Shown: piece by piece, positions 1 to 8,935 of the stretch
Numbering within the stretch: position 1 is the first letter of the stretch
How the letters are laid out: each line of letters opens with the position of its first letter
NCBI GenBank assembly: GCA_017893485.1
Contig: CM030360.1
Coordinates: 148,781,249-148,845,248, forward strand
Direction of reading: 5' to 3'
From: Hemerocallis citrina
Taxonomy: Eukaryota; Streptophyta; Magnoliopsida; Asparagales; Asphodelaceae
Length of the DNA: 64,000 nucleotides
Notes under the pieces: model-generated
Told to the model about the DNA's origin: nothing
Database searches by the model: none
Seen by the model: only the letters and a program-made list of their open reading frames with translations
Program-made: the position numbers and the translations under genes

Positions 1-1295
1 CACTCTTCCCCTCATCCACACCACCCTAAAAACCGGCCACCCCGTCCCTTCTCTCCATTTTCCATTTCCAAAAGCTCCAACTCCATTTATTCTCTTCTTC
101 TTCTTCCTTGCTTAAAGCTTCAAAAAAAAAAAAATAGAAAGAGAACAAGTGAGAAAGAAAGAAAGACAATGAATGAGAGTAGAGAGTGTTAAGCTTTCAC
201 CATTGCAATTTTTTTGTAGGTTTGTTAAAGAAGGAAGGAGCTAAGGAGGAGTCAAAAAGGAAGAGGAACCAGCAAAGCAATTTGTTCAATCAATTTCATA
301 GGGTGAGCGTTCTCAACTTTGATTTTTTTTATTTTAATTTGATATGATGTTGTGTGTATCTAGGATACTAAGAGAAGCTTATGTTCATGCTTGTGTGCTT
401 GAGAGAATTACATAAACATAAGATAGAATGATTAGTAAAAATTATATCATGTTTAGTATAGTGCATATGTTATGTGAGAGGTTAGTCAATTTCTAAACTT
501 GAGAATGGCTTAGAATTTATGCTTGAAAATTTTATGGCATGTTCTACTATGTGTCTAGAGCATACTCTATTTTTTCCATAATTTTCTGGGTTCATTTAGT
601 AGTGCAAATTAAAGTTGTCTGAAAAAGTGAGTAGTGGAAAAGTGCAGTCTTTAGCTATAACTTGTTTGGATTCAAAAATTCATAACTTGGAATTGTTAAG
701 ATATCTTGACCTAAAAATTTTAATGAAGGTACTTGGATGTGTTAAAAATAACTATTCCAAAATTCATAATTTTCTGAATTTATTTAATATATTTAAAAAT
801 TAATTTGGTCGACTGGGTCCAGAGCCAAAAACTGACTTTGTCTTCTTTCAAAGAAGAAGTTCAATAACTCATAACTATTTTGTGGTATACAATCTTGCAA
901 TGAACTTTTTAATGTAGCATCTAATGTGTGTCTAGATCATGTATCTAAAATTTTAGAATTTCTAGACAACATTTGATGGGTTTTTAAAATTAGTTTGTGA
1001 AAGAGATTTTGGCACACTGCCTGAAAATAGAGAAGTTTTTCTACTGGATTCAAAAAGCTATAACTCCTTTTTGAATCTTGATGCAATTTTTGGATATGTT
1101 GAATATGTGTATGTGTAGTTAATGAATCCAAAATTTGATAAATGTTGAAGTTGTGGTTGAATTGATATAGATTTTTAGTATACCATGTTCAGTTTAAGTT
1201 TAGATTTAGCTAGTCTATGAACTTCAGATTTTCTAGAATTGTGTGTTTAAAATCTGAAGAAATAATCAACTAAAGACTTGTAGTAGAGAGTCTTA
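1..1295. repeat. Left part of long LTR-like block A (non-coding)
   Basis: AT-rich DNA without a credible gene. The first 300 bases have a CT-rich leader look, and the rest contains degenerate repeated phrases about 200-280 bp long. The phrase ending at 1295 (a GTAGTAGA-GAGTCTTAG string) continues directly at 17255, after the Tourist-like insertion, so this is the left flank of a single sequence ending at 19581. Block A resembles the end of block B (47648), including a stem-loop and the final bases, so I read it as a long LTR whose left edge lies outside the window. The strand and exact family are not settled. Confidence 0.5.
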
Positions 1296-1504
1296 GGTTG
1301 TGTTTGGTTTATTGTTTTGAAAACAGTTTTTTGAAAACAGTTTTCTGAAAATGAGAGTGTAAAAGCTGTTTGGTAATAATTTTTTATGAAAACAGTTTTT
1401 TTGAAAATGAGAGTATAATGTATGTGTAGGTTTGGTTGTATTTATATACTGTATACAGTATATATACTTTGATATATACATGTTGTATACATATACATAC
1501 ATAC

Positions 1505-1730
1505 TGATATATAATAACATAAAATATTTTATTATAATAAACATATTTAATAATATACATATATATAATAATATATATGTAATAATAATATATTCAAATT
1601 ATATGTTAAACAATTTATTATAATAATAATAAATTATATAATAATATATATTAGTAATATATAACAATAATGATATATATTATAATAATAATAATAGATT
1701 ATTATAATCTATATAATAAAACACAAAGAA
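1505..1730 (+). repeat. AT-rich unit, copy 1 of 3
   Basis: A block of about 200 bp with an ordered series of words (TAATAAACATATTTAAT, then ATATATGTAATAATAAT, then a TTAAACAATTTATTA word, then AAATTATATAATAATATAT). The same order recurs at about 15420-15600 and 16665-16860. Shared word order shows duplication rather than independent AT slippage. Confidence 0.6.
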
Positions 1731-2191
1731 AGCTATCAAGTGGCTCTCTTTCAATCCCAAAAAAATCAAAGGATCAGATCTAACATCACAAAACATATTT
1801 TTCCCCCAAAAAGTTTCCCCCCAAAACTCAAATTCAAATTCCCCACCCAAAACAACCTATAATTTTTTTTTTCTCTCTCTCTCTTTCCCTCCCTCCCTCT
1901 TCTATTTAAAAAAAATAAAAAAATAATTTTTTTTATTTTTTTACAAACTAAAAAAATTAAAAATTAAAAAACTTTAAAAATAATTTTAAAAAATCAAAAA
2001 AATCATATGATATGCTTTTTGCTCTATGTTTGCTACTTCGATTAATTTGCAGGACCGCCAAAACTATTTTATATAATCAAACAAAGTGCACCTTTCTGAA
2101 GACGTGTCGTAGGCACGTGTCAACGAGCAAACCTAGTTGTATATATAAAATAGTATATATGAAATAATAGTATATATAAAATAGTATATAT

Positions 2192-2198
<7 letters not shown>
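1731..2198. other. AT-rich stretch without a recognised gene
   Basis: It contains A/T homopolymer tracts, a CTCT-rich tract near 1875-1900 and TATATAAAATAG words near 2140-2190. I see no coding region and no recognisable terminus. Confidence 0.4.
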
Positions 2199-2229
<31 letters not shown>

Positions 2230-2256
2230 ATGTATGTATGTATGTATGTATGTATG

Positions 2257-2288
<32 letters not shown>

Positions 2289-2323
2289 TGTATGTATGTA
2301 TATATATATATATATATATATAT
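2199..2323. repeat. (TA)n and (TATG)n microsatellite
   Basis: Pure TA dinucleotides pass into TATG tetranucleotides and back to TA. The last TATAT (2319-2323) abuts Tat element 1 and matches TATAT at 15235-15239, a possible 5-bp target duplication that is weak evidence inside a microsatellite. Confidence 0.85.
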
Positions 2324-3080
2324 TGATGCAGTTTGTTTTTGGTCGCAGTGTGGATGCACCAGGTGTGAGTTCGGACACAATTTGTAATGAGGGAAGAGTA
2401 CGGCACGGGACGACGAGCGGGAGGCTCGCTTCGGCGCTTGAGGATCGGCTCGGATCGCCTCGCCTCGAGTACCTGCAGATGGTCCTGAAACACCTGGGTT
2501 TATCCCGGAGGCGGACCCTCCTACGATCTAATCAGTCTCTGTGAGAGAGTAGCAATAACTAGGGAAATTTGGGAGGCCAAAGATTGATTACCTGAAAAGG
2601 TGGGTGAGGGTCTAGTATTGATAGGGAATTCCAACCGGGTTTGGATCCGCTTGGGGGCCGGGTCTGAACCCGAAAGCCCATGGGCCTGACGTGGCAGAAG
2701 GCCCAGGGGGTTTAGGGCTGACGTGGCAGTACCAAGAGTGGTATAGGGCTGACGTGGCAAAGCCCTTGGTGGTATTTGGAGCTGACATGGCGGATCATGG
2801 GGCTCCTGTGCTCCTGGGAGAATCTGGTGGCCTAGGTTGTGCCAGGTCATCTTCATTCTTTACCAGGCTGGGCGGACGGCCCGGGGGCTGTCGTGGATCG
2901 GAGGCCGAGGGCCATCGATGCTCGTCGGATACGAGGAGGCCAGTTCTGTGGGGGTGACCTTGAGGTTCGGTGCCGACCCTGTAGTGGCTCGAAGCCGAGC
3001 CAGATTGTTGTTTTTCCTATTTTTGAGTGAGAGCTGTACTGGGCCCTGGTTAGGCCCCAAGCCATTTTTACCCTACCACA
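2324..3080 (-). repeat. 3' LTR of Tat element 1
   Basis: It runs (minus strand) from TGTGGTAGGG to CATCA, so it has TG...CA ends. It matches 14477-15234 along its length. The LTR TATA motif of the other copy (TATAAATA) is altered here near 2617-2624. Confidence 0.9.
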
Positions 3081-3105
3081 CAAGCCCCCCACTCCTGCGG
3101 GGGTG
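3081..3105 (-). other. Polypurine tract of Tat element 1
   Basis: On the minus strand a purine-rich GGAGTGGGGGG followed by CTTG directly precedes the 3' LTR. The same motif lies next to the 3' LTR of element 2 (38380-38395). It is the expected plus-strand primer site. Confidence 0.75.
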
Positions 3106-3179
3106 CGGGAGCTAGCCGTGGAGGAGTGTTTATGATTGTAGAAATGGGATAGCGAATCGCTGGGCCTTCATGAGGGAGT

Positions 3180-3800
3180 TGCCCTGATGTTAGAGCGAGC
3201 CTCGAGCTGGCGAGGGTTGGTTGCCCTGATGTTTAGAGCGAACCTCGAGCTGGCGAGGGTTGGTTGCCCTGATGTTAGAGCGAGCCTCGAGCTGGTGAGG
3301 GTTGGTTGCCCTGATGTAAGAGCGAACCTCGAGCTGGCGAGGGTTGGTTGCCCTGATGTTAGAGCGAGCCTCGAGCTAGCGAGGGTTGTTGCCCTGATGT
3401 TTAGAGCGAACCTCGAGCTGGCGAGGGTTGGTTGCCCTGATGTTTAGAGCGAACCTCGAGCTGACGAGGGTTGGTTGCCCTGATGTTAGAGCGAGCCTCG
3501 AGCTGGTAAGGGTTGGTTGCCCTGATGTTTAGAGCGAACCTCGAGCTGGCGAGGGTTGGTTGCCCTGATGTTAGAGCGAGCCTCGAGCTGGCGAGAGTTG
3601 GTTGCCCTGATGTAAGAGCGAACCTCGAGCTGGCGAGGGTTGGTTGCCCTGATGTTTAGAGCGAACCTCGAAATGGTGAGGGTTGGTTGCCCTGATGTTA
3701 GAGCGAGCCTCGAGCTGGCGAGGGTTGGTTGCCCTGATGTTAGAGCGAGCATCGAGCTGGCGAGGGTTGGTTGCACTGATGTTTAGAGCGAGCCTCGAGC
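3180..3800. repeat. 42-bp tandem repeat array (about 15 copies)
   Basis: The words GAGCGAGCCTCGAGCTGG and GAGCGAACCTCGAGCTGG recur every 41-43 bp from 3192 to 3787, joined by GAGGGTTGGTTGCCCTGATG. The GAGCC and GAACC versions largely alternate, giving a dimeric higher-order unit of about 84 bp. The array lies between the opposite-strand gene and the 3' LTR. Apparent reading frames across it simply translate the repeat. Confidence 0.9.
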
Positions 3801-4445
3801 TGACGAGGGTTTATGGGCCGGCAAGGGTGATGGCGAGCCGTTGAAACTTCCTGAGAAGATTACCCTAGTGCTAGACCGGACCTCGAGCTTTCGAGGGATT
3901 ATGGGTCGGCAAGGGTGATGGCGAGCCGTTGAGTCTTCCGGAGAAGACTACCCTGGTGCTAGACCGGACCTCGAGCTGGCGAGGGTGATGGCGAGCCGTT
4001 GAGTCTTCCGGAGAAGATTACCCTGGTGCTAGACCGGACCTCGAGCTTTCGAGGGATTATGGGTCGGCAAGGGTGATGGCGAGCCGTTGAGTCTTCCGGA
4101 GAAGATTACCCTGGTGCTAGACCGGACCTCGAGCTTTCGAGGGGTTATGGGTCGGCAAGGGTGATGGCGAGCCGTTGAGTCTTCTAGAGAAGATTACCCT
4201 GGTGCTAGATCGGACCTCGAGCTTTCGAGGGATTATGGGTCGGCAAGGGTGATGGCGAGCCGTTGAGCCTTCCTGAGAAGACTACCCTGGTGCTAGACCG
4301 CACCTCGAGCTTTCGAGGGATTATGGGTCGGCAAGGGTGATGGCGAGCCGTTGAGCCTTCCTGAGAAGACTACCCTGGTGCTAGACCGCACCTCGAGCTT
4401 TCGAGGGATTATGGGTCAGCAAGGGTGATGGCGAGCCGTGGTGCC
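3801..4445. repeat. 88-bp tandem repeat array (8 copies)
   Basis: GTGATGGCGAGCCGT recurs at about 3827, 3915, 3985, 4073, 4161, 4249, 4337 and 4425, spacing 88 bp except one 70-bp copy. Each unit carries ACCTCGAGCTTTCGAGGG and an AGAAGATTACCCTGGTG word. Related 88-bp units occur in element 2 (37465-38260). Confidence 0.9.
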
Positions 4446-5384
4446 TTAGAAGGTTTGAGCAGAGTGGTCCGCCATTTTTGCGGAGCATTGAAGGCGCTCC
4501 GGGATCTGTGCGATGTTCCAATTTCCTAGGGGCATTAATGGCGCCGCCTAATAAATGCAGGTGGCGCATGGGCTTCCGTCGATTGGCTTTCCCAATGTCA
4601 TAATGGCCGGTCTATGGGGGAGGCTATAAGAGCCCCTCCCCCCACAGCGGGTTTGATCACAGCAAGGGTGGTCCATTGGCCATCAGAGGTGTCTGCTTCG
4701 GCGGACATCTGTCTCTTGCAAAATTTTAACCCTGGTAGTGTCGGAGAGGTGGTGACTCTGCCGCCTGGATCTTCTCTTGGATCTGATGGCCTCGATACGG
4801 TAGCCAGATCTAGGGGAGATCAGGGCGAGAGGGGTAACGACCGAAATCCGGACCGGTAGATAAGGAGCCTCGGATTGGTGGTGGCTTTGCCGTCTGGATC
4901 CTTTTTCGGGTCAGACGACCCTGACACGGTTGTTTGGCCCGAGAGAGACCCAGACGGGAGGGGCATCAACCGTATTCCGGACCTGGGACTGAAGAGCCTC
5001 GGACAGATGGGTCGTCTCTGATTGGAGGTGGGCCGATCTGTTTTCTGATAGGGCTCCAGGCGATGGTGACTTCTGTCCCACCCTCGAACAGTTCGGGGTT
5101 TCGGCTGCCGAGGCTGTAAGTCCCGAGCTGCTCGCAGGTGAGAGGGGAGTCGACTGAGCCCTGGAGCCCGGGGCGTCTGTCGAAGGACAGCGCCTTAAAT
5201 CTTAAGTAAAATATTTTCTCCGCCGAACACTCCATCCGAACCGACCCTTGTGTGTGGTTGCCAGCCTGGCACTGGGTGACGTCAGCAGCGCACGTTTCGA
5301 GGACGTGGCGCGATTTTCCAGGCGGCAGTTACACGTCAATCGGTGAACAGTAATTGCGGAAATCGAGGAGTCGTTTTCATCCTC
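4446..5384 (+). other. Non-coding region upstream of the opposite-strand gene
   Basis: GC-rich sequence of about 900 bp that is largely absent from element 2. It contains a GGCTATAAGAGCCCC motif (about 4622-4636) and two diverged copies of a roughly 135-bp unit (about 4745-4875 and 4880-5005; both include a GCCTGGATC or GTCTGGATC word and an ATTCCGGACC-like word). Open frames here are short and have no recognisable product. Confidence 0.5.
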
Positions 5385-5391
5385 TATAAAT
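5385..5391 (+). promoter_or_regulatory. Putative TATA box of the opposite-strand gene
   Basis: TATAAAT, 161 bp before the ATG at 5552 and followed by a C/T-rich leader as in many plant promoters. Element 2 has the same motif 163 bp before its ATG (37308-37314). Conservation in both copies supports a real promoter. Confidence 0.65.
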
Positions 5392-6770
5392 GTCCCCCCC
5401 TCTCCCCCTATCGCCCACTTCTTTCTCGCTGCTTTCTTTTTCAAAAAATCTTCCAACACTTCAGCGCTCGTCCCTACCGTTTGCTGCACCAGGCTCGTTC
5501 TTCCGAAGCGACCCCAGGTTAGTTGGTAAGTCTGTTTTAGTTTAGGCACAGATGGACAGGGCTCAGTCTGGCTCGTCAGCGTCGACGTCTGGGGGGGAAG
5601 TGAAACCCGCCTCCAAATCGACTTCGTGGGACGAGCCCGTGCTAGAGGGGGAATCTGTACATAATGTGGAGCCTTCCGATTCGATTTCGTGGGAGGAGCC
5701 GGTAGGCGAGGAGGAGCCAGTGTATAATGTGAAGCCGTTGCGATCTCGGAGGCCGTTTGTGGTGGAGAGTAGCGAATCTGAGGAGGGGGGCGGTAGTTCG
5801 GACGAAGTCCAGATTCTAGGGTTGGCTTCCGAAGAGGAGGGTGGCCCCGAAGGGGGTGAAGCCGAAGGGGCTCAGATAGGAGGTCAGGGTGTGGGCTCGA
5901 GTTCCATGCCGACCGGTCTGGGGTGATTATCTACCCCCGCGCCGGAACGAGCCAAGAAGAAGAGGGCTCTGAAGAAGATGGGGTCAAGGACCGGTGGCTT
6001 GAGCCAGGTGCCTGTTTATCGTAACTTGATGACAGGATCGCCCGTACAACCTAAGCCGTTCCGTCGGTACCCCGACGATCTTTCCGATAAGGAGCTGTTT
6101 GGGATCCAGCCGTCGAGCCGGAAGAGGGTGAAGATGGACACACTTCCGACCATTCTGGAGGCAGGTGACTTGGAGGCTTTGCAGCTGGCGTACCACATAG
6201 GGTCCAGCTACGAGCTCATGCTGCCGAGCTCTACCCTTCGACCGACCGATCCCCTGCCTGATTGGTATTGCGTCTTCCCCGTGGACGCCTTCATCTCCGG
6301 ACTGAGGCTGCCAGTCCACCCGTTTGTTCGCGAGGTGTTGAACTGGGCGTCCTTGGCGCCGATGCAGTACGGGCCGAACTCCTGGAAGCAGATCATCTGC
6401 TTCGTGCTGATGTGCGAGGAGCAGAAGGTACCCCTACGGCTGAATGTGTTCCGAGCGATGTTGATGATCAACTCGGCGGCTGAGGGTGTCTACTACATTT
6501 CGCCCCGGAGTAAGGGGAAGGTCGTCCACAGCCACCCGAACTCCATCAAGGATTGGAAGAAAAAATATCTGGTGATCCGGAGTGAGGAGCCCTGGGACAT
6601 TCCCACTCGATGGAACCACTCCAAGCCGAGCTACAAAATGCCGAGGCCGAGGGACCTGACGGCCGAGGAGTGGGGGTTTGTTGAGCGCCTCCGTCTGTCG
6701 CATAGTATTAATTGGACGAAGGTGACGGAGGGTCATCTGGCGAGCATCGGACTGAACCCGGCCGTTCTGT

Positions 6771-6843
6771 GTATGTAGTTGTTTCTTTTCTCTCGGTCTT
6801 TTAGTACTTCCTTGCTCATTGTTCTTAATGGATTTTCTTGCAG
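6771..6843 (+). other. Predicted intron 1 of the opposite-strand gene
   Basis: 73 bp, starts GTATGT and ends TTGCAG after a T-rich tract. Splicing in phase 1 joins ...AVL-Y to MDPESIKAK. Element 2 has the equivalent 74-bp intron in the same phase. Confidence 0.7.
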
Positions 6844-7265
6844 ATATGGATCCCGAATCAATCAAGGCAAAGAGGCTCGCCCTGAAGAAGGAGAAGGCCG
6901 AGAAGAAGGGGGAGGCAATGAAGATGAGGGGGTCGTCCCAGGTGGTCTCCGAGGCCCCTGTTCAGCCGAGGGCCAAAAGGACTCGCTCGGAGACGGTCAA
7001 GGACGTGGCTGTTCAGGGCGGCCTGGACCAGGTCAAGGTCACAGATCTTGATAAGGGGAAGGGCCCTCTGGTGGATCCGGAGGTAGAGGAGAGGCTTCGG
7101 CGACCGTGGGTGCCGAGTTGGTCGATCCGCGAGGGAGACTGCCTGACCCGAGGGCGGCAGGCCGTCGAGGTGGCGAGTAAGCTGGCGACCCCCCGGGATC
7201 GTTCGGAGATGAAGGCCGAGACCCTGGAGGAGGCGTATACTCGCCTTGCACAGGCCAATGTGCTG

Positions 7266-7340
7266 GTAAGTCTACCGACCCCTCTTGCCTCGTAATTACG
7301 TTGTAGAGGAGGCTTCCTTAGTTGTGCTCGGTGACTGCAG
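7266..7340 (+). other. Predicted intron 2 of the opposite-strand gene
   Basis: 75 bp, starts GTAAGT and ends CTGCAG, phase 0. It joins LAQANVL to ATVQGAHV. Without splicing the frame hits a stop at 7293. Element 2 has a 76-bp intron here. Confidence 0.75.
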
Positions 7341-7790
7341 GCGACCGTGCAGGGGGCCCACGTGAGGGGCCTTTATGAGGCGGCCTTGAAGCGGGAGCGC
7401 GACCGGGCTGACAAGGCCGTGCAGGAGACGAAGGAGATGATGATAGAGCTCGAAGGCTCTCATAAGAGGGAGCAGGAGATGAAGACAGCCTTCGACAAGG
7501 AGAAGGAGGAATGGGCGAAGAAGATGGCGGATCAGAAGAAGAAGTTCGCCAAGGAGAGGGAAGAGATGACGGAGACGGGTCAGCTCCTGGTGATCAAGGC
7601 TCAGGACGAGTGTTATGCGAAGGCCCTCAGCCACGTGAGGCACTTCTACCCGACCCTCGACCTCTCCAACTTCGATTATGACATGGAGATCGAGGGGACA
7701 CCGAAGACCCCTAATGAAGAAGGGCCCGTTGATGACCCGGCTGCCGACCTCCCTGTGAAACCGGCCGATGTTGATGTGGGAAAACAAGTT

Positions 7791-7974
7791 GTATAGTTTT
7801 GTCTTTCTTTTTCCCTCTCTCGATTGTATTTGCCTTCCGCGGACTGGCCACCGCATTTTTTGTAAGAAGCAACTCAATTTATAAAAAAGGATTTTTGACT
7901 GGCCAAGTGTTTTGACCTCGGATATTTCCGAACCTCCTTGCTTATGTGTTTTGAGTTGGCTGGTTCTCTTGTAG
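7791..7974 (+). other. Predicted intron 3 of the opposite-strand gene
   Basis: 184 bp, starts GTATAG and ends CTTGTAG, phase 0, with a T-rich 3' part. It joins VGKQV to VAAPLPEVD. Element 2 has a 195-bp intron here. Confidence 0.7.
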
Positions 7975-8586
7975 GTTGCGGCTCCCCTTCCCGAGGTGGA
8001 CCCCCGTCGTTCTGACGTGGCGTGGCTCCGGAGCAAAATTGAGGCCCTGGAGGCCGCATTGGTTCGCGACCGAAAGGGGGCTCGTGACACTGATGCGGCC
8101 TTTAACTATTATCGGAATAAGTCTGAAGCCTTAAGTGAGGAGGCGAGCCGGCTGAGGAGGGCGATGGTGGATCGGGAACTCGGCGGTGTCGGTCTTAGAC
8201 ATGCCATGTCGAGTGCCTCGGTGCAGAGGCTCTCTTCTGAGAGGTTACTTCGCGAAGTCATTGTGGAGAAGGAGATGGAGATACACCGTTACAAGACGAT
8301 GCTGGGTGTCTCGACATCTTCCTCAGTGGGTCGGCGAGCGGAGGGGGTTCCCTCTGCGCTGCTGCTGTTGGAGCGTATGCGACCAGTTGATGCCCAGAGC
8401 TCCGTGGCTGGTGTGTCGACCGTGGCTGAGCCTAAGGACCATCATGACGAGGAGAGGGCTCCTAGTCGCTCGGTCGGGGTAATCCCGCCCTTCGTCGGAC
8501 CCAAGGGACCCTAAGATGGCGACTTCCTCCAGTTTGAGATGAGGGGAGTGGTCCTGTAACGGTCTTTGTTTGTTTTCTCAGAACCA

Positions 8587-8606
8587 AATAAAAGAGTATG
8601 AATAAA
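8587..8606 (+). terminator. Poly(A) signals of the opposite-strand gene
   Basis: AATAAA occurs at 8587-8592 and 8601-8606, 73-92 bp after the stop codon. Element 2 keeps an AATAAA in the same place (34213-34218 on the other strand). Confidence 0.65.
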
Positions 8607-8935
8607 GAATTCTTTTCCTTCTTTGCTCTGGCTAGTAGTGTAGTGAATGACGGTGGAGGCGAGGTTCGGCTCCGTCGATCCGTGAGGGATCGACGCGGGG
8701 CATTAGGAAGAGTCCCTGGTCTGAAGCCGGGTCGGGCCTACCGAGACGTTGGGGACGATACCGGAGTGAGAACTCGGGTGCCGATCCCATGGTCCGGTGT
8801 TAGGTCGGAGCTGCCGAGGCATTTGGAGTTTGACAAAAGGAGATTTCTTTCATACAAGATAGGAAGGGTCGCTGAAGCGGCCCTTTACACATGAAAGCTT
8901 ACAAAAGATGTTATTTACATTAGCCAAGCTAGAAC

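Larger units (their letters stand above)
5552..8514 (+). pseudogene. Opposite-strand four-exon gene of Tat element 1, PF04195-like plus coiled coil
   Basis: Predicted exons are 5552-6770, 6844-7265, 7341-7790 and 7975-8514. Exon 1 ends in phase 1, exons 2 and 3 in phase 0, and exon 4 ends with TAA. Exon 1 starts Ser-rich and acidic, with a repeated SW(D/E)EP motif, then a conserved block (about 6170-6760; FISGLRLPVHPFVREVL, GPNSWKQIICF) resembling plant proteins labelled putative gypsy-type transposon or Transposase_28 (PF04195). Exon 2 is rich in Lys and Glu; exons 3 and 4 are heptad-like coiled coils. One in-frame TGA at 5924-5926 (CGA in the relative) breaks exon 1, and the frame then continues from 5927. 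Exons 2-4 equal those of element 2 in length. Function is unknown; additional ORFs of this kind are known in Tat elements. No experimental splicing evidence exists here. Confidence 0.75.

Noticed and set aside
1..300. First exon or 5' UTR of a host gene (CT-rich leader, then GGGTGAGCG like a donor)
   Set aside because: The text belongs to the long LTR-like block A; no ATG-led frame or continuation is seen, though an R-region leader is possible.
2077..2544. Frames of repeated Tyr-Ile-His or Met-Tyr-Val-Cys
   Set aside because: Direct translation of (TA)n and (TATG)n microsatellites.
3187..3776. Two frames of 86 and 96 codons with 14-residue repeats
   Set aside because: The 42-bp tandem repeat is divisible by three, so frames open on both strands by chance.
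3180..4445. CRISPR-like array
   Set aside because: Contiguous tandem units without unique spacers, inside a plant retrotransposon.
5529..5551. A possible 5' UTR mini-intron just before the antisense ATG (GGTAAGT ... GGCACAG)
   Set aside because: Under 30 bases, too short for a plant spliceosomal intron, and the GTAAGT is not kept in element 2.
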